NCBI GenBank assembly: GCA_023389425.1
Contig: JAEWEK010000011.1
Location: forward strand, 1 to 7,538
Source: Pseudomonadota bacterium
GTDB taxonomy: Bacteria; Pseudomonadota; Gammaproteobacteria; Burkholderiales; Burkholderiaceae_D
Length of the DNA: 7,538 bases
Reading direction: 5' to 3'
Shown: positions 5,528-7,538 of the stretch, one piece after another
Layout: the number at the start of each line of letters is the position of its first letter
Numbering within the stretch: position 1 is the stretch's first letter
Program-made: the position numbers and the translations under genes
Notes under the pieces: generated by a model
Seen by the model: the letters and a program-made list of their open reading frames with translations, nothing else
Databases searched by the model: none
Told to the model about the DNA's origin: nothing

Positions 5528-6236
5528 GCGAGCCTGCCGTCTCGCTGGCCGCGCCCGGCTTGGCCATGTGGCGGATGTCGCGGCCCTCGACCACGTAGAT
5601 CACGTATTCGGCGATGTTCTTGGCGTGGTCGCCGATGCGCTCGATGGCCTTGGCCACCCACAGCGTGTCCAGCGCCGAGGAAATCGTGCGCGGATCTTCC
5701 ATCATGAAGGTGATGAGGTTGCGCAGCACGGTGCGGAATTCGTGGTCGACCACTTCGTCGGCCGCGATCAGCTGCAGGGCCTGGGCGCCGTTCAGGCGGG
5801 CGAAGGCGTCGAGCGCGTCGTGCAGCTGGTCCGAGGTGGCGCGCGCGATGGTGCGCATCATGTCGTAGTGGGCGAAACCGATGGTGCCGCGCGCGTGCAG
5901 GCTCTTGGAAGTGCGCGCGATCTTGGTCGCCTCGTCGCCGATGCGTTCAAGGTCGGTGATGACCTTGATGGTTGCCATGATGGTGCGCAGGTCGTTGGCG
6001 GCCGGCTGGCGGCGCACGATCAGGTGGCTGCAGGCGTCGTCCAGCTGCACTTCCAGCTGGTTGACCGCGTGGTCGTCGGCCATCACCTTGTCGGCCTTGG
6101 CCACGTCGCCCACCTTGAAGCAGTTGATCGCTTCCTCGAACTGGGTCTCGACCATGCCGCCCATCAGCAGGACCTTCGAGCGGATCGCTTCCAGCTCCTG
6201 GTCGTACTGTTTGGATGAGTGGTGCTCGCCTATCAT
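5520..6236 (-). CDS. phoU: Phosphate signalling regulator PhoU
   Basis: PhoU is a cytoplasmic, all-helical metal-binding protein that represses the pho regulon when phosphate is plentiful by connecting PstB and PhoR. The 238-aa protein has the two tandem three-helix repeats of the family. Each carries the metal-site motif: ERIGDEATKIA (Glu97, Asp101) and ERIGDHAKNIAEYVIY (Glu199, Asp203). The N-terminus, with SSKQYDQELEAIRSKVLLMG, is typical. The ATG at 6236 has GGAG 8 nt upstream. It starts 22 nt after pstB and overlaps phoB by 8 nt, so it belongs to the same transcript. Nothing is missing or truncated. The last 15 or so residues (KPGAASETAGSHG) are a low-complexity tail. Confidence 0.96.
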   Translation of the reverse strand: MIGEHHSSKQYDQELEAIRSKVLLMGGMVETQFEEAINCFKVGDVAKADKVMADDHAVNQLEVQLDDACSHLIVRRQPAANDLRTIMATIKVITDLERIGDEATKIARTSKSLHARGTIGFAHYDMMRTIARATSDQLHDALDAFARLNGAQALQLIAADEVVDHEFRTVLRNLITFMMEDPRTISSALDTLWVAKAIERIGDHAKNIAEYVIYVVEGRDIRHMAKPGAASETAGSHG

Positions 6237-6258
6237 TCTTCTATCTCCGTGTGGTCGC

Positions 6259-7068
6259 TCAGCCGAAACGGCCGGTAATGTAGTCCTGCGTCTGCTTGCG
6301 CGCCGGGTTCATGAACAGCTGGTCGGTCTCGCCGAACTCCACCAGTTCTCCCAGGTACATGTAGGCAGTGTAGTCGGAACAGCGGGCCGCCTGTTGCATA
6401 TTGTGGGTGACGATGGTGATCGTGTAGTCCTGTTTCAGCTCGCTGATCAGTTCTTCGATCTTGGCGGTGGAGATCGGGTCCAGCGCCGAGGTCGGCTCAT
6501 CGAGCAGCAGCACGTCCGGCTTGACCGCCACGCCGCGCGCGATGCACAGGCGCTGCTGCTGGCCGCCGGACAGCGACAGGCCGCTCTTGTTCAGCTTGTC
6601 CTTGGCCTCTTCCCACAGCGCCGCCTTCTTCAGCGCCCATTCCACGCGCTCGTCCATCTCGCCCTTGGACAGGTTCTCGTACAGGCGCACGCCGAAAGCG
6701 ATATTGTCGTAGATCGACATCGGGAACGGGGTCGGCTTCTGGAACACCATGCCCACCTTCGCGCGCAGCATGTTCACGTCCACGCCCGATTCGAGGATGT
6801 TGCGGCCGCGGTACATGATGCTGCCCTCGGCGCGCTGGCCGGGGTACAGGTCGTACATGCGGTTCAGGGTGCGCAGCAGGGTCGACTTGCCGCAGCCGGA
6901 CGGGCCGATGAAGGCCGTCACCTGCTTCTCGTGGATGTCGAGGCTGACGTTTTTCAGGCTCTGCGTCTTCCCGTAGAAGAAGTTCAGGCCGGAGATCTCG
7001 ATCGTCTTCTGCTTCTCGGCGGCGAGGATCTGGGTAGGCATGGTCTGGTTCATCAAATCGATCTTCAT
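6259..7068 (-). CDS. pstB: Phosphate ABC transporter ATP-binding protein PstB
   Basis: PstB is the ATPase that powers high-affinity phosphate import through PstA/PstC at the inner face of the membrane. The product has 269 residues (E. coli 257). Walker A is GPSGCGKST (55-63), the Q-loop VFQKPTPFPMSIYDNIAFG has Gln110, the ABC signature is LSGGQQQR (from 166), Walker B is VLLLDEP (186-192) with Glu191, and the switch His is 222 in THNMQQAARCSD. KPTPFPMSIYDN and the ending DYITGRFG are characteristic of PstB rather than other ABC ATPases. I kept the ATG at 7068, 3 nt after the pstA stop, with AGAAGG about 14 nt upstream. ATGs at 7053 and 7041 are also in frame, lie in the non-conserved N-terminus and have no better ribosome binding site. 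Confidence 0.96.
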   Translation of the reverse strand: MKIDLMNQTMPTQILAAEKQKTIEISGLNFFYGKTQSLKNVSLDIHEKQVTAFIGPSGCGKSTLLRTLNRMYDLYPGQRAEGSIMYRGRNILESGVDVNMLRAKVGMVFQKPTPFPMSIYDNIAFGVRLYENLSKGEMDERVEWALKKAALWEEAKDKLNKSGLSLSGGQQQRLCIARGVAVKPDVLLLDEPTSALDPISTAKIEELISELKQDYTITIVTHNMQQAARCSDYTAYMYLGELVEFGETDQLFMNPARKQTQDYITGRFG

Positions 7069-7071
7069 GGG

Positions 7072-7538
7072 TTAGCGCGGCGCCTTCTGGCTGAAGACGG
7101 TGCGGGAAAGGATATTCAGCAGCAGCACGCTGAAGGTCAGCAGCAGCGCGCCGCCCCAGGCCAGCGTGCGCCAGTCGTCGTACGGGCTCATCGCGAAATG
7201 GTAGATCACGTCCGGCAGGCTGGACATCGGGCCGTTCATATTGGTGCTGTAGAACTGGTTGCCCAGAGCGGTGAACAGCAGCGGCGCGGTCTCGCCGGAT
7301 ACGCGGGCCACGGCCAGCAGCACGCCGGTGATGACGCCGGCCTTCACGGCGCGCAAACGCACCAGCAGCGACACCTTCCAGCGCGGCGCGCCGAGGGCGA
7401 AGGCGGCTTCCAGCAGGCTGCTCGGCACCAGGCGCAGCATATTGTCGGTGGTGCGCACCACCACGGGAATCGCGATCAGCGACAGCGCGATCGAGCCCGC
7501 ATAGCCGGCGTAGTGCTTGAAGGTGGCCACGTAAATGG
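7072..7538 (-). CDS. pstA: Phosphate ABC transporter permease PstA, C-terminal fragment
   Basis: PstA is one of two membrane subunits of the phosphate ABC importer. The gene enters from the high-coordinate edge, so the start and N-terminal half are missing; the visible frame gives 154 residues beginning IYVATFKHYAGYAGS. It includes the PVVVRTTDNMLRLVP segment and the EAA loop (LLEAAFALGAPRWKVSLL) that contacts PstB. The block GVLLAVARVSGETAPLLFTA follows, then a last membrane helix with WGGALLLTFSVLLLNIL. These match the C-terminal half of PstA; the SGETAPLLFTAL block and the pstB gene 3 nt downstream make PstA much more likely than PstC. A GTG at 7530 is in frame but is internal to the gene, not its start. 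Confidence 0.95.
   Translation of the reverse strand, partial: IYVATFKHYAGYAGSIALSLIAIPVVVRTTDNMLRLVPSSLLEAAFALGAPRWKVSLLVRLRAVKAGVITGVLLAVARVSGETAPLLFTALGNQFYSTNMNGPMSSLPDVIYHFAMSPYDDWRTLAWGGALLLTFSVLLLNILSRTVFSQKAPR

Overview
The window is a GC-rich stretch of bacterial chromosome in which every protein-coding gene lies on the minus strand. Read in the direction of transcription (high to low coordinates), the order is pstA (5' end cut off) - pstB - phoU - phoB - phoR - patatin-like lipoprotein - GlcG/HbpS-family protein - carA - carB (3' end cut off). The protein sequences and the pstAB-phoU-phoB-phoR order fit a betaproteobacterium of the order Burkholderiales, most likely Oxalobacteraceae (Massilia/Janthinobacterium type). 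That placement is from recall of the families, not from a search.

Region 7538-3390 is the phosphate module. PstA and PstB are the permease and ATPase of the high-affinity phosphate ABC transporter. PhoU links the transporter state to the sensor kinase PhoR, which phosphorylates the response regulator PhoB. The genes are tightly packed (3-nt, 22-nt and -8-nt junctions) until phoB, after which a 152-nt gap holding a paired hairpin repeat precedes phoR. The Pho-controlled promoter that normally lies upstream of the pst genes is outside the window.

Region 3389-1895 holds a short intergenic stretch with a possible promoter and an inverted repeat, then two genes 22 nt apart: a patatin-family hydrolase with a lipoprotein signal, and a small cytoplasmic GlcG/HbpS (DUF336) protein. 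These look like a two-gene transcription unit of unproven function.

Region 1894-1450 is a 445-nt intergenic stretch. It contains a second paired hairpin repeat of the same family, which also makes a plausible terminator for the upstream unit. After it come a good sigma-70-type promoter and a leader of about 140 nt for carA. The leader ends in a small hairpin that contains the ribosome binding site and abuts a TTG start codon. Region 1449-1 is carAB, encoding carbamoyl-phosphate synthase for pyrimidine and arginine synthesis.

This is mostly ordinary core-genome content, and I see no new defence, mobile or biosynthetic system. The points most worth a second look are the two repeat pairs (with compensatory base changes between copies), the repeat between phoB and phoR, the carA leader hairpin, and the patatin lipoprotein directly downstream of phoR.
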